Shown here piece by piece: positions 35,259 to 48,474 of a DNA stretch of 64,000 nt (positions are counted from its first letter, which is position 1; every line of letters starts with the position of its first letter). The notes below the pieces were generated by a model. That model was not told the DNA's origin. It saw nothing but the letters and a program-made list of their open reading frames with translations, and made no database searches. Both the position numbers and the translations under genes were made by a program. The stretch lies in NCBI RefSeq assembly GCF_003255815.1, contig NC_037683.1:82405758-82469757 (forward strand), given 5' to 3'. This DNA comes from Theropithecus gelada (Eukaryota; Chordata; Mammalia; Primates; Cercopithecidae).

Positions 35259-36234
35259 TTTCTACTTTTGGATCTCATGAAATGTACCTGTAGTTAATCA
35301 GGAAGCGGCACCATTAATGACAAGATAGAACACAAGTTAAATAGCAAATAGTTCTGTCAGTAGAATCATATGATGTGATTTGGGCTAAGATCAGTATTTT
35401 TTGCATATTCATATGTTGTTACAGAATGTATGATATCTTATATATCTCATCACTTTCCATTGACAAGCAGCATTGAGTCCAAGTTTTACTTAGAAGTACA
35501 TTCAGTCAAGTCACAGGTAAGCATGGCTTAAACTAGAACTTTTCAACCTGTATGGTGAGGCCCATTGATGAGCCACAAAGAGATGTGCAGAGATATGTAT
35601 CCCCTCAGACTTCAAGGTAGGGAGGAGTTTTGGGGCATCTGAAGCCCCCAGCATAGTTCACCTCAGGTGCCAGCAGTCTCCTCTGTGCTCCCCAGAGGGT
35701 GGTACAAATATTACCACCCACTGTGAATGTCATGACACAAAAAAGATGGAGAAGCACTGACTTGAGATAGAATAAAGGACATTTGTCATTTACTTAAAGT
35801 CAGGTGTATGCAGTCTAGGGTGGGTACAGCTGCACAGTGACACTCTTAAGTATCCAGGCTCTTTCCATCTTTCTGCTCTGCCATGCTTCACTCTGGTTTT
35901 TGCTTTTCTTGTTTGTGGCCCCATAGTTACAAGATGGCTGCCATAGCTTCAGATATCATATCCTGTCTCCAGGGACTTCTGCAGGAAGGAAATAGAAAAA
36001 GCAAAGAAAAAAGGTGGGGAGGGAGAAATTCCACATTGCAAGGCTTTTTATGGGGGAGGTTGCCCAATTGTGCCCCCAGTAGCATCCTCTTAGCAGCTCA
36101 TGGCCAGAAGTGGATTGCACGACTACCTCTAGCTGCAAAGGAGGCTGGGAAGAGGGCTACCTCCCCTGAGACTACTACAGAGGAGAGAAAGATGTCTTTT
36201 CTTTACCCATCACTAGGTTCATGCCTATAACCCC

Positions 36235-36610
36235 TATAACAGAAGACATATTAACAAGAGAAAGGCATACAAATGTATTTAATGTTTTAATACGACAGAG
36301 GAGCTTTCAGAAATGAAGACCCAAAATAACAGGCAAACCTGTGTATTTTTATGCTAGAGTTGATGAAGAAGTGGAAAGTATGATTGACCAAAGGGGGTAT
36401 GATCTAATGGTAAAAGACTGGGTGAAACTTAGCAAGACTTCTTTGTTCAGATTGGTCACCGTGTCCCTGTGTCTTCAGAGATAAGTATATTTCCTTCCTC
36501 CAGGTATAGGGAGGGCACCTCTCAAGTGGGGTCTTACGGCCTACTACAGGCCAGAAGATTCTTTTATTGCCTGCTTCAGGGAATAAGGGTGAGAGAAGGT
36601 CAGAGAGTGA
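36235..36610. repeat. Unnamed LTR-like repeat candidate
   Basis: 'gacatattaacaagagaaaggcatacaaatgtatttaatgttttaatacgacagagg' and 'cagaaatgaagacccaaaataacaggcaaacctg' resemble an ERV-type LTR read in reverse. Not identified further. Upstream 35259-36234 has nothing recognised. Confidence 0.35.
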
Positions 36611-36636
36611 CCTTCCTAGGTTTATTACCTGTTTTC

Positions 36637-36938
36637 TTTTTTCTTTTTTTTTTTTTAAGACAAGGTCTGGCTCTGTTGCCCAGGCTGGAGTGCAGTGGGG
36701 CAATCTCAGCTCACTGCATCCTCTGCCTCGTGGCTCAAGCGATTCTCCCACCTCAGCCTCCTGAGTATTTGGGACTACAGGCATGCACCACCATGCCCGG
36801 CTAATTTTTGTATTTTTTGTAGAGACTGGATCTCACCATGTTGTCCAGGCTGGTCTTGAACTCGTGAGTTCAAGCAATCCACCCGCCTTGGGCTCCCAAA
36901 GTGCTGGGATTACAGGCATGAGCCATCACAACTGGCCA
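36637..36938 (-). mobile_element. AluJ/S, full length
   Basis: Antisense Alu with a C-interrupted T tail at 36637-36656, ttaagacaaggtctggctctg, and an end at acaactggcc. Sits next to the LTR-like candidate. Confidence 0.92.
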
Positions 36939-37919
36939 AGGAGCTGTTTTCTCAAATGCTGAATTGCCATATAATGGGTAGAATATCCTGAACCCCATCA
37001 CTACAGATCTCCACCTACTACCTAAACTCTAAACCTGGGGTTCTGTTAGCAAAGACAGGACACTGTGGCTTTTGTGTAGGCACCAGTGATTGTGCCAAAC
37101 ACAGACTGTAAGGAAAAAGCCAGAATGATTTTTTTTAATGAAACATGTTTTTCTGCTTCTTAAGTAATTGTTTAGACTCTTTAAACTAAAATACCACCCA
37201 CCGGATCATTTACCCCTCAAACTAAAAGCCTATTCTGGAAATGGATTTGAAACAGAGCATCCTACAGACAAAAGAACAGTTTGTGCAAATCTCGGAGGAA
37301 TTTTTCTCAGGATTCATTTTTATTGAGACAACCAAGCAACATTCATGATTTTGTAGCTCTTAAGTTGTAAACTAGATATAATTTTTTGCTTTGTTTGCCT
37401 CCTATTCAATCACATACTTAGACATTGATATTTTTAATTATTTTTTAAATTAGATAGGCTCTTTGGAATGTTGCATAAGGTGCCTCAAGAATCAGGCCAC
37501 AGTGCTGGAAAGTTATCATAATGCAAACGTCTCACACCACAAATTTTAAAAGGTTAACTTTTTCTGGTTCAAGCAGTATTAACCTTGGATATTTAGAAAA
37601 ATTGTTTTTCACATTTCCTCAGAATTGGGGACAGAGAAAAGTATTTTTATGGTGTTGCAAATATTATGTCAAACACTGAGAGGAGAAACTAAGTGTAATC
37701 GTCACCTTTGATCGGCTTACAATTTTTAGAATTGTTGATTCATAGTACTCCCAACACTGACTTGTAGGAAAGAAAGAATAAGAAAGAAAGAAACCACCAG
37801 CTATTCAGGAGCTTTCCTTGATAACTTGAAAAATCATAGATATGAATGACAGAAATAATTGTGAACCAGGTTCCAGTCTATAATTAGGAATAAACTTTTT
37901 CTGCTTTGTGAATTCATTT

Positions 37920-38150
37920 TCTGATTATGAAAATTATATAGGAACTTTATGATATAGGAAATTTGGAAAAGACAGTGGTTATTCTTAATTTCACTACCTT
38001 AATACAATCATTAATGCCTCTGTAAACCCCATCAGACCATTTCAGATGTGTGTCATTCATGATATGATTGTAATCCTAGTGTGACTGCCATTTTACATTA
38101 TATCATACAAATTTCTATGGCACGAAATACTATATTCTCTTCACACTTCT
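37920..38150 (-). mobile_element. Old L1 3' region fragment (tentative)
   Basis: 'ttatataggaactttatgatataggaaatttggaaaagacagtgg' resembles the same old L1 3' sequence as 360-480. Bases 36939-37919 are AT-rich with no recognised element. Confidence 0.3.
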
Positions 38151-38199
38151 CTTCATATTTTTCTAGGTTTTATTTTTATGAAAGTCAAATAGTTCTTCC

Positions 38200-40320
38200 A
38201 GGACCGTTATTAAAACTGCCAACCCCCATCCATTCCCCGCCCCTATTTCCTCCTCACCAAAGGCAATCACCATTTTTATCTGATTTTTTTTTTAGTTATT
38301 TCTCTAAACAAAATATTTGAGTTTCTATTTCCAGTGTTTTTGTTCTCACTTTGGAAGAGGACGATATAGCTCCCTTTTAGCACTCCACTTTCACACTAAC
38401 CCTTTTCATCCTCTCTATTCTCCTAGTAGAGTTGCGTCATAACTTCTATTAGATGGTAATTTACCTTATATCATAAATATATTCGCAACTGTGCCCTGTT
38501 GTAAAGTTTCATTATATTTCCTTATACTTCTCCCCAAAATGATGTTCCATTCTGTTTTATTTACTTAGTTGTCTACATATTTATTAATCATTGAATCTCA
38601 AACTCTTTAAAATGTCTGATTGATTCAGACGCATCGGGTGTTTCAGCAGTTACTCAACTGAATAATCTGTCCCCAGAGTCTTCTGACCTTGTCTAGTCTG
38701 CTAAGTTTGGTGCACAGATGTTATCCTGGGAACTTCTTTCACCTTTGTTCTGGGAATTCATTTTGTCTCTGAAGTTGACTCCATGCTTCATAGTGTTTAT
38801 ATTTTCCTCTTCTTGGTTTATTCCTTTGTTTCTACAGAGCACATCCCCCAGTATCTTTTTGAGAAAAGGACTCATGGGAAGTTAGTTTTTTGAGATCTTG
38901 CATGTCTGAAAATGTGTTTATGCTAATGTCACTTGTAAATAATAGTTTAGCAGAGTATAGAATTTTATTTCAGAAGTGGTTTTCAAAGGCATTATTCCAT
39001 TGTCTTCAGGCTCCCTAAGTTGCTGTTCGAAAGTTCAAATTTATCTGTTTCCTGGTCATCTGCACGTTATCTATTTTCTCCCCACCTCTGAAAGTTTAAA
39101 GATGTCTTTTTCTTAATTGTCTTGGAGTTGGTCTTATTTTCATCTGTAGTAAAGTGTTGTATTCAGTGGACCTTTTCAATCTGCATACTCAAGTCTTTCA
39201 GGTCTAGAAATTTTTCTTTTTTCCTTTTTGGTCTTTCTTTTTAGGTCTAGGAAATTTTCTTGATGATTTCATTGCCTCTGTTTTTTCTTTTCTCTGTGTA
39301 TCTCCTCGTTTGAAAATTGAAGCTGCTAGACTAGTCTTCTATGTTTCTGTTGTTTTTTCTCTGTCTCCCATCTCTTTGTCTTTTTACTCTATTGTTTGTG
39401 AGATTTCCTCAGATTTTCATACAGTCTTCTAATTCAATCAGTTCTACTGTTACATTTTTACTTTCCAGGACCTCTTTCTTGTCCTGATAATTTCTTCCTT
39501 TAGTATCCCATTCTTTTATTTCATAGTTGCTGTAACTTATCTGAAGATACAAATAATAGATGGAGTCTAAGGGTTTTTTGGCATTTTCTAACCCCTGCAT
39601 AATCTTAGGTTATTCTAGTTAGCTTTTTTCTATATTTTTGATCTCTTTTACAATAGTAGCTTTTCTGAGATTTCTTGTAATCCTTGGTTGTCTGTTCATA
39701 CTTAAAAGCGTGTCACTACAAATCTATCAAGACAGAAAGTACGTTAGCAGTTACCTAGTGCTGGGGATTTTGGGAAAATGGAGTAACTATTAATGAGCAC
39801 AATTTTCTTCTCGGGGTGATGAAAATATTCTAAAATTGGTTATGGTGATAGTTGCACAACTCTGAATATACCAAAAGCCATTGAATTATATACTTTAAAG
39901 CAACTAATTGTATGGTATATGTACAGTATATCAATAAAACTGTTTCAGACGAGAAGTGGGGCACTAACAAAATGATTAGAAGTTCAAAGTGCATGGCTGG
40001 GGCTTGTCATCTTTGGGTTTCACTGTAGGGCGATTTGGCTGGACTGTGTAGTTGGGGAAACCTGGTATTTGTCTTTCTTCTTGGGTTGATTAGATTCCCA
40101 GAAAAGGCTCTACCAGTCTTTCCAGCCTGGAGGATAAAGACTGGCTGTCAGCTTGATGGAAGCCACGTTGGGGAGGGGACTGTCTCTGAATCTGGCGGGC
40201 TAGTGCCTCCTTATCTCCTTATTTTCAGTTGGTCCCTTATCCCTGTGCTGTGACTAATGATCCCCAATCTGGAGACCCTCTGTTCCACCCACTCCAGAGA
40301 ATAAACCTCCATTCTTAAAA
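38200..40320 (-). mobile_element. HAL1-like / old L1 ORF1 relic, copy 2
   Basis: Antisense and decayed, sharing the segment order of copy 1: 'attattccattgtcttcaggctccc' (38991), 'attcagtggaccttttcaatctgcatactcaagtc' (39161), 'gtttgtgagatttcctcagattttc' (39395), and 'gactggctgtcagcttgatggaagcc' (40138, compare the similar phrase near 32752). Interrupted by L1 3' sequence at 39710-39945. Confidence 0.5.
39710..39945 (+). mobile_element. L1M 3' UTR fragment
   Basis: 'acctagtgctggggattttggg', 'ttggttatggtgatagttgcacaac', 'agccattgaattatatactttaaa' and a final 'tatatcaataaaac' match the sense end of mammalian L1M elements. It lies within the HAL1-like relic in the opposite orientation. Confidence 0.65.
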
Positions 40321-41690
40321 TAGGGTTGAGAAAAGGCAGTTGCATGTAGGTAGAAGTTCTGGGAGATGACCTACCTGCTGCTTAACCAGACTTTCAACCA
40401 CAGATACTTAACTTAGCTGCCTCCTCTTACCCTGACACATGCTATTTCATGGATTCCCGAGGCTTCTAATTCTTAAGTCTTTTGAGAGTTTTGTGAATCA
40501 GGTGTGTTTTAGGCTTTTCCCTCATTTTTATGACTTTTTAGAAAAGAAGCAAAGTGGGAAGCATGTGTTCACACCATTTTTACCTGAACAGAAATACATA
40601 TTTCACTCTCTCCAATTATTCAAGGTCATTACAGTATATATTATCAAGATCTTTTTTTAATTTAAAATACTGATTTGGGGAAAAAAATGACATAGAATAA
40701 ACATTTCCTTCTAGACAGAATACTCCTGTTTTGTGTAAAATCAAAAGATTTGAGCACATTTCTCCCCTACTAAAGGCAGAAATATTATTTTTCATATGCA
40801 AGTAGAAAAATCTGTCCTCTCTGAATTCAGAGAACTGGTTAAATGCATTCAAAATTGTAAGAGTCATGATTAGCTGTTTTAAGATAAATAGGTAAAGTAA
40901 GCTTCTGGCCAAGTCATGAAGCATTTCTTTCCCTTTGCAAATGATTTAAAGTCCTCAAATTCTGACTGCCTCATAGAGAACAGATAGATTTTTTTGTTGT
41001 TACTTGCTGTAGAAAAATCAGAGGTTTACTAATTGCTTTACCTACTCTTCTTACGTGGTTCTTTGATTTGAAGGGAGTTATTCAGTCCATCTAGACTGCA
41101 TTTGGAACTCAGAGGATTAAAATTATGGGCACGGGGACAGTGGCCAAGCTTACTATTCTTTATGATAGTTGATCTTGCAACTGACTTAATTCCTGTTTTC
41201 ATTTCTGGTGCCTAGAGCTGCACCGATATTCATTTCATATTTCTTAAAGGTTTATCAGGTAAATAAGAGAGAGAACTATTCATGGTTAATAGCACAATTG
41301 TCATATATATTGACAACTTCAAGGCAATTCTAAATTGTCTCCTTCTCCAACTAAAACATTTCAATATGACAGAACCTTGGTCCAAATTCTGCGTGTTACT
41401 TACCGTGATTTTTAAGATCTCCAGTCTCTAAAACCTTATGATTCTGTTTCTTTCTCAACCTAAAATGCCACCCTTCTTTTACTTTTGAAAAGAACCTTTA
41501 TCTCATTGTATTGATGAAAGAAACTTATATTTGATTTAGATTATTACTCATAATAACTTGACCTTTCCAAAGCATCACAGCCATTCAGAACTGGCTACAT
41601 TTGCAGGATCTCAAATACAATTGTGAGGACCAGTGTGCAAAAATTATTAACAGTTTCAAGATGGGAATATCAGAGCATTAAACAAAGCAA
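40321..41690. other. Intron or flank without recognised elements
   Basis: AT-rich. No SINE, LINE or tandem repeat seen, and no exon with paired splice sites in an acceptable frame. Confidence 0.4.
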
Positions 41691-41995
41691 GCGGTTGTAC
41701 ACGGTGACTCACACCTGTAATACCAGCACTTTGGGAGGCCAAGGCAGACAGATCTCTTGAGTCCGAAAGTTCAAGACCAGCCTGGGCAACCTGGTGAAAC
41801 CCCATCTCTACTAAAAATACAAACATTAGCTGGGCATGGTGGCGCACGCCTGTAACCCCAGCTACTCAGGAGGCTGAGGCAGGAGAATCACTTGAACCCA
41901 GGAGGCGGAGGTTGCAGTGAGCTGAGATTACGCCATTGCGCTCCATCCTGGATGACAGAGCAAGGCTGTCTCAGGAAAAAAAAAAAAAAAAAAAA
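41691..41995 (+). mobile_element. AluS/J, full length
   Basis: Sense Alu with a mutated 5' end (gcggttgtacacggtgactcacacctg) and an A21 tail at 41975-41995. Confidence 0.93.
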
Positions 41996-43549
41996 CTAAG
42001 AAAGGAACCATTCTAAGCCCAGGAATCCTTGCAGTTGCATAGATCACATGACCCTGTAGTCAGCCTGAAATTATCTGTGGAAGGAAGACACATTTGATGT
42101 CCCTGCCAATGATAATTTGCTTTAGTTCAACTATTACAGTGACTAACACTTCCCCTGATCAGGGACCTTTACAATGGTAGTGGGGACATTCATTATGTAG
42201 TCATTGCCTGAAATTCCACATTTCAGGTGTATCCTGAGTTAAATCACACAGCTATTACACTTTAGACAATAGCTCCTTCAACCGTGGGCAGTCAGTATTT
42301 GGTGGTGGTGACTTCAGGCGCTTTCTTCCTGTTCTGACAGTAGCTTTCAATGGGTCAAATTCTTCAAGCCAAATTAAATGAAAACTTGAGATCTGATCCC
42401 CAAGAGAAAAAGAACTTGAATAAATATATATCTCCTATTTCTAAGCTCCTGACATTTTGTAAAGCTACTTGATTTTCCCCCATCTCACTTGTTTTTCAAT
42501 TCAGTGCATCTGAGCACCTGCTCTTCATATCAGAAGGAAATGAAATCAATAGCATTTTCTTCCCCAGTGGCAGTCTTTAAACTTCCTTCTCTTTTGCCAG
42601 TAAGTCATCATTCTTCTTTAAGACTGCTGTTGTATCCAGGCATGTCCAAGATTTCCTTGACTTGTTTGTTTTGAACTTTGAACCTGATAGACACTTAGTA
42701 ATTCATTTGGCTCCACCCCCACCCATAGAGCACATTATACTAACACAGTGGACTGAAACGTTTCTTAAGGGTTTATAAAAGGATGATTATGATGCCATTA
42801 AGAGAAGTAAAGGCCCTAAGGGAAGTAAAGAGCTAATATTTATTCATCATGAGTAAACATCCGATCTTAGCTATCTCAGAACAGGGCATGTATTAATACG
42901 CTGAACTTTGAATAAATTGGCATCTCACTTCTGTGGTTGCCTTGCTGCGAAGGGTGCTCTCCTGGGACTGCCACAAAATAAGCAGAATCTGACCCAGGCT
43001 AACCTGACTCCCCATGCAGGAAGCTGATGAGCCTGGCATGTCAGCTCAGGCTGAGAGTTCTTCTCCCCAAGAAAGCAGAATCAAAACCCATGCGTGGAAG
43101 TTACAAAGAAAGGATTGTTCTATATAAGGAAGAGTTTAATAGTGTGGTTAAAGAAGAAATAGGCTATCCTGAAAATGCTAAACCTCTCACTGGAACTGAG
43201 CAGCCATCTGGGAAGACTGCTGTAGAGGGGAGAGAAATAGCACGGGACTTTTTAAACTAGAATGCCTGTAGGTTTCCTTGTAAACGCTGCAATTCTGGAA
43301 TTCTCTTAACTCCCAAGAGGAGGTTGATTGATCGCAATAAATACAGAGCCTGATAGAAGGAAAAATAAGTTTGTTATATGTGTATAAACCTTCTCCCCTT
43401 TCCTTATGAGCAAAGTGAAACCAGACCCGTAGGCCTGTGGCCTTACGTAGGCCTGAACCTTAAGCTGCCACCACTTGGCAGGATGTGCATCCTTTGAGGA
43501 AATTGTAAGGTTATATGGCCGTGGTTTTCCGCTTGGACAGGTAACCTAG
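41996..43549. other. Intron or flank without recognised elements
   Basis: Holds a 77-residue open frame at 43027-43260 that is hydrophilic and Lys/Glu rich but resembles no family and has no supporting signals. No Alu or L1 seen. Confidence 0.4.
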
Positions 43550-43715
43550 CATAGAGGCTTTTGAATTAGAATGCCACTCTGCTGTTGACCAGCTACACTA
43601 CTTTACCTCCCTGCACCTTAATCACCTCATCTACAAATAATATCGACTTCACAAGATTGATGTGAGGATGAGATAAGAAAATACATATGACTATCTAGTA
43701 CAATGAAGAGAATAT
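43550..43715 (+). mobile_element. MIR SINE (decayed)
   Basis: 'ttgaattagaatgccactctgctgttgaccagctac', 'aatcacctcatctacaaataat' and 'ttgatgtgaggatgagataa' follow MIR order in sense. Confidence 0.55.
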
Positions 43716-44149
43716 ATGTAAGATACATATTCTATGACTCAATTAGTTCTGTGATTTAATTTGAAAGTCTAAGGTGAAGATGGGGGCAGAGGGTATCCCT
43801 GGAAAGGCTAACATTCTAGTAGAGTTTAACTCACCTTTGCCACTTCTGATGGGTAGTCTGGTTCTGCAAGACCAAGCCTTTCAGCCTGAACTCCAGCACC
43901 AATCACAGGCTGGGAATGACTTAAGGAAACGAAGCCAGTTCCGAACCCCAACACACAGCTGTTGTACAGATTTTATCCCACAAATGAACAATGAAATAAA
44001 TGAAGTCAATCTTAAACTTCTGAATTAACTGTAAAGTGATACAAGAGCTTTGTGTTTAAGGATGAGAAGGTTCAGCCTAGTTCCTCAGTGTTTCCGTACG
44101 CAAACCATCCAAAAATACAGTATCTATCCTTATCTATTAAAAAAAAAGG

Positions 44150-44463
44150 CAGCGGGGCGCAGCGGCTCACACCTGTAATCCCAGCATTTTGGGAGACCGA
44201 GGCAGGTGGATCACCTGAGGTCAGGGGTTCGAGACCAGCCTGGCCAACATGATGAAACTCCGTGTCTACTAAAAATACAAAAATTCTCCAGGCGTGGCGG
44301 CACATACCTGTAATACCAGCCACTCGGGAGGCTGAGGCAGGAGAATCGCTTGAACACAGGAGGTGGAAGTTGCAGTGAGCTGAGATTGCACCACTGCACT
44401 CCAGCCTGGGTGACAGAGTGAGACTCCATCTCAAAAAAAAAAAAAAAAAGAAAGAAAGAAAAA
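44150..44463 (+). mobile_element. AluS, full length
   Basis: Sense Alu beginning gcagcggggcgcagcggctcac, with a tail of A17 then GAAA units to 44463. A short possible duplication aaaaaggc flanks it. Confidence 0.94.
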
Positions 44464-44514
44464 GGCTATTTGTATTCAAAAAGCAAAACAATGGGGGTAT
44501 ATCAGAGGGTACAG

Positions 44515-45235
44515 GGGCCGACTGAAAGAGCTCTCAATGGCTAAAATTGGAACAATTTGAGCAATAAAATAACACAGTTTTGAGTTATAACCCAAAGAAT
44601 AAATATCCAAGAGGCCATACTAATATTACTATATGATTGAATAAAGAAATAAATGGAGGAGAAGAGACAAAATTCCATACAGAAGAATTCCAAATACTGT
44701 ATATAGCTACTCCACCCTGAAGGAAGTGGAACACAGCACCCCATCCTTTAAGTGTGGGCCACACTTAGTGGCTTGCTTCCAAAAAGTACAGCCTGGAAAG
44801 GAAGGTGGGGGTACCCTTTGCAGTAGAGAAGCCTGGTAAACACTACCTCAGCCAGGTAATCAAGGTAAACATCATCAAGGAGAAGTCATGTTAATAGTGC
44901 ATAACCTTGACTTAATATGGTACTTTACCTCTGTCATCTTCCTTCCAAAAACTTACAAATACTGTGTCTAATCATGAGAAAAACATCAAGCAACCCAAAC
45001 TGTGGGACATTCTGCAATATACCTGATGAGTACTCTTCAGAACTGTCAAGGTCATCGAAAACAAGAAGTCTAAGAAACCATCACAGTCTATGAGAGCCCA
45101 AGGAGATGTGACACCTAAATGTCACATGGTATCCAGAGTGGGACTCTGGAACAAAAAAAGGGCATTAAGGAAAATAAACAAAATCTGGATATAGTATGGA
45201 GGTTAGTTTTAAACAAAAAGGCGTGGGTGCTTCCT
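44515..45235 (+). mobile_element. L1M 3' UTR, sense
   Basis: 'caatggctaaaattggaac', 'aagaataaatatccaagaggccatac', 'acctcagccaggtaatcaaggtaaacatc' and 'cagaactgtcaaggtcatcgaaaac' match, in order, a long L1M-type 3' UTR as I remember it. Non-coding. Confidence 0.65.
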
Positions 45236-46500
45236 CTCTCAAAATGACATCACAGAAACCTATACCACAATCATGCATTATAGTAACACTTTGTTATAAT
45301 GTAAATGTTGGGGGATTGTGTTCTAAAACTGTCTCTTGAGGCTTTACTTGAAATGATGGGAAACTCAGTATACAGCTGTGTGCAGAGAAGATGAATAAGT
45401 AATCTGCCAAATATTAATACCCTGGGTCTTTTTGCAGCTGAGTTTAACTGTGATTGATTTATTATGCAGATCACATTTTCACCTGCCATAGAATCCCAAT
45501 CCATATAAGACTGAATATGTACAGTTTTGAATCTTATAGTTCAAATGTCCCAGTTTCCAGAATTTGGGGTTGGGAAAAAGAAGTTTTTCATGCATGTGTG
45601 CCATTTTTGGATACCTAGGGTAGTTGTTTCAACCTATGAATGAATCAAGGGCACTGTGGGAATAAACTACTTCCCCACATGTTGTAGCTGGACTTTTTTG
45701 TGGGGACCTTTACACCATCTAATAAATGATCTCTCATAACAGATTGCAGTTCCTTGCTGCCCCAACTGAGGAGTTTTCTAGAGCTTCCTTCCTTGGGTGA
45801 GAATAATAGGTGAAGGGCATTGCTATAGACAAACAGAACTCCATAAGGCTGGGTCCTTATGTAACAACTCCGTGGAAATAATAGGTATCAGATAGAGTTC
45901 TCCGCTTACAAGCAAGAGAAACTGAAGTAGCAAAGAAAATCATGAGGAAGATAAGAATTAGTTCACATAATCTAAAGAAAAAGCTAAACTACCAAGCCAA
46001 GGGAAGAATATGAAATACAGCAGCTCAGAGGATTCAGTCATTCATTGAGCAATTATTTATGGAGCCTCTGCCCTCTCCCAGACACTGCTACAGGGTGAGA
46101 ATCCAACAGTTCAGGGAATCTGTCACTCCATGCTTTCATCAAGCTTGCTTCTAGAGAATCTCAGACTCATGGACAGCATCTTCTAGAAGACATTCTCTTT
46201 CTCTGGCAAGCCTCAGACTCATGGACATACTGGTGTTATTACTCAGCTCCTACCACTTGACATCATTCATCGCACTGCCCAAGATTCAGATTTCTCTAAG
46301 AGTCTGATGAGCCTACATTGATGACTCAAAGGCTCACCCCCATGGGGGTGAGGTACTCTGATGTGCATTCCCAACGGGACTATACAGAATTCCAGAAGGA
46401 TTGCTCCCTAAAAGCCCAGTGAGCTGCTCTTACCAACAGAAGAAAGGAGTGCTGAGTGGGCAAAAAGTTCACTATAATTTGTATTAATAGTGTGGAGAAA
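45236..46500. other. Intron or flank, mostly unrecognised
   Basis: 46035-46160 ('gtcattcattgagcaattatttatggagcctctgcc') faintly resembles an antisense L2 end. Nothing else identified. Confidence 0.35.
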
Positions 46501-46509
46501 GAAAAGAGA

Positions 46510-46665
46510 AGACTCAGATCTGGCTCAGAATTCTGGTTAAAACCATTTATGTTAGTATAACCTTGGGCATGTTTCCACAGTTTCTCTAAAAGTCCTTTTC
46601 CTCATCTATATAAAGTGGAATCATAACCCCCATACCATAGAATTGTTTTGATGTTTAAATCAAGG
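46510..46665 (+). mobile_element. MIR SINE
   Basis: 'agtataaccttgggcatgtttccac', 'tccttttcctcatctatataaagtgg', 'gaattgttttgatgtttaaat': sense MIR. Confidence 0.65.
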
Positions 46666-46696
46666 ATCAAACTAGCTATTTAAGAACCTGTTCTGG

Positions 46697-46968
46697 GGCC
46701 AGGCACGGTGGCTCACACCTGTAATCCCTGCACTTTGGGAGGCCGAGGTGGGTGGATCAATTGAGGTCAGGAGTTCGAGACCAGCCTGGCCAACATGGCA
46801 AAACCCCGTCTCTACTAAAAATACAAAAATTAGCCGGGTATGGTGATGCATGCCTGTAATCCCAGCTACTCAGGAGGCTGAGGCAGGAGAATCGCTTAAA
46901 TCTGGGAGGCAGAGGTTGCAGTAATCAGCCTGAGTGAGAGAACAAGACTCCATCTCAAAAAAAAAAAA
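46697..46968 (+). mobile_element. AluS with internal deletion in the right arm
   Basis: Sense Alu, normal until 'gcagaggttgcagt', then 'aatcagcctgagtgagagaac'. The usual 'gagccgagatcgcgccactgcactcc' segment is missing, leaving 272 bp. Duplication aacctgtt at 46685-46692 and 46969-46976. Confidence 0.94.
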
Positions 46969-47156
46969 AACCTGTTATAATAACTGCTTAATAAAAGTTA
47001 GTTGTATTTTCACACAGTTGTGAAACATACATAGTATCTACAGATTATTTTCCATGCATTTCTAGCACATGATATTTCAATACATTCTGCTCATTTTTTT
47101 TTAATCCTAGCATGAAAATACTTGTAGGATGGACAGTGTGTTAGGATCCTTGCTTA

Positions 47157-47185
47157 TTTTTTATTTATTTATTTATTTATTTTTG
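47157..47185. repeat. (TTTA)n microsatellite
   Basis: About six TTTA units without an attached SINE. Confidence 0.85.
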
Positions 47186-47419
47186 CATCGTTGACTGTAA
47201 AGTTTTGCTTAGTAAATGTCACATCGACCACTTCAAAAGAGGCATCCTATCTCAGCTCCTAGTTATGTCTCATGAGAGACTTTTAAGAGTGAAATCTCCA
47301 AGCACTGAACCTCTCCAAGATTCTCTACTAAATTTCACTCTGCCTGTCTTGCCTGTGTCCTGCTGGGGGTTTTATTTGTAGAGGGAGGCATTGTAAGGGA
47401 AGTTATATATTTACTATCC

Positions 47420-47910
47420 GGCCAAACCTGGGTTGGAAACCTGTGTCTTTGGGCACAGTGCGTAGCTTCTGAGGGCCTCATGTGCTTCGTGTATGCAACT
47501 GGGATGATAATACCTACCCTGATGGGTAGTTGAAACTGTAAATGAGGCCAGGCGCTTTGGCTCACACCTGTAATCCCAGCACTTTGGGAGGCCAAGGCAG
47601 GCAGATCACAAGGTCAGGAGATGGAGACCATGGCTAACATGGTGAAACCCCGTCTCTACTAAAAATACAAAAAAATTAGCCGGGTGTGGTGGTGGGTGCC
47701 TGTAGTCCCAGCTACTTGGGAGGCTGAGGCAGGAGAATGGCATGAACCCGGGAGGTGGAGCTTGCAGTGAGCCGAGATTGTGCCACTGCACTCCAGCCTG
47801 GGTGACAGAGTGAGACTCTGTCTCAAAAAAAAAAAACTGTAAATGAGATTATGTATGTAAAGTGCCAGGCTCAGAGCCTCAATAAGGGGCAGCTATTACT
47901 ATTATTAAGG
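47420..47910 (+). mobile_element. MIR SINE split by an AluY
   Basis: Left part: 'aaacctgggttggaaacctgtgtctttgggcac' to 'gatgataatacctaccc'. Right part after the Alu: 'aaatgagattatgtatgtaaagtgccaggctcagagcctcaataagg'. Both are in sense and join into one MIR order. Confidence 0.75.
47547..47833 (+). mobile_element. AluY inside MIR
   Basis: Sense Alu with AluY-type bases (atcacaaggtcaggagatggagacc). Perfect 14 bp duplication aaactgtaaatgag at 47533-47546 and 47834-47847. Confidence 0.96.
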
Positions 47911-48474
47911 GTGTTGATTGTGTCATCGTTTGATCGTAGGCACAATATACTTGAAACTGTAGAATTTTTTATTGAACAGTACTAGGGGAAGAAAAAAAAA
48001 ACCACAGACTCAGATTTTTAAAACAAGACTTTACCATTTATAAGAAATTGCCAGAAGGTAGAAGAAAAATGCTCACCAGCCCAGAGTCTAGAATCACCCA
48101 TTTTCTTAATAGGTCAACACTGTGAGATACCTTCTGTACCTGAGCATATCCTCCCACCCGAGGCCCTTCCAGGAATTGCTTTATGATCTACGGGAAAGAG
48201 AGCCTTGTTCTCATAAGTAAACAAACTTCAATGGGGAAGACTGATAATAAACATTGAAAAAAGATCAAATATACATTTGGAAACAAGGGGAATCAGTGTT
48301 TGTTCAGAAGAACAAAAGAGAATGCGACTTTAAAAAATCTGTAATGGTTGTCCAAGTGAGTAACATGAGGACATATTTGCTGAATTTCTAATTCATAGGA
48401 CATGAAATTGTTTTAGTTGTTGAGGTTGATTTTTTCATTAAAAAATAGCCTTTACTTACCCCAACACCCTTACT

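Noticed and set aside
43027..43260. 77-residue hydrophilic plus-strand frame
   Set aside because: Length is within chance expectation for 64 kb, and there are no splice sites or family features in support.
44072..44491. 139-residue minus-strand frame
   Set aside because: Translation of an antisense Alu; the same peptide pattern appears at many other Alus in the window.
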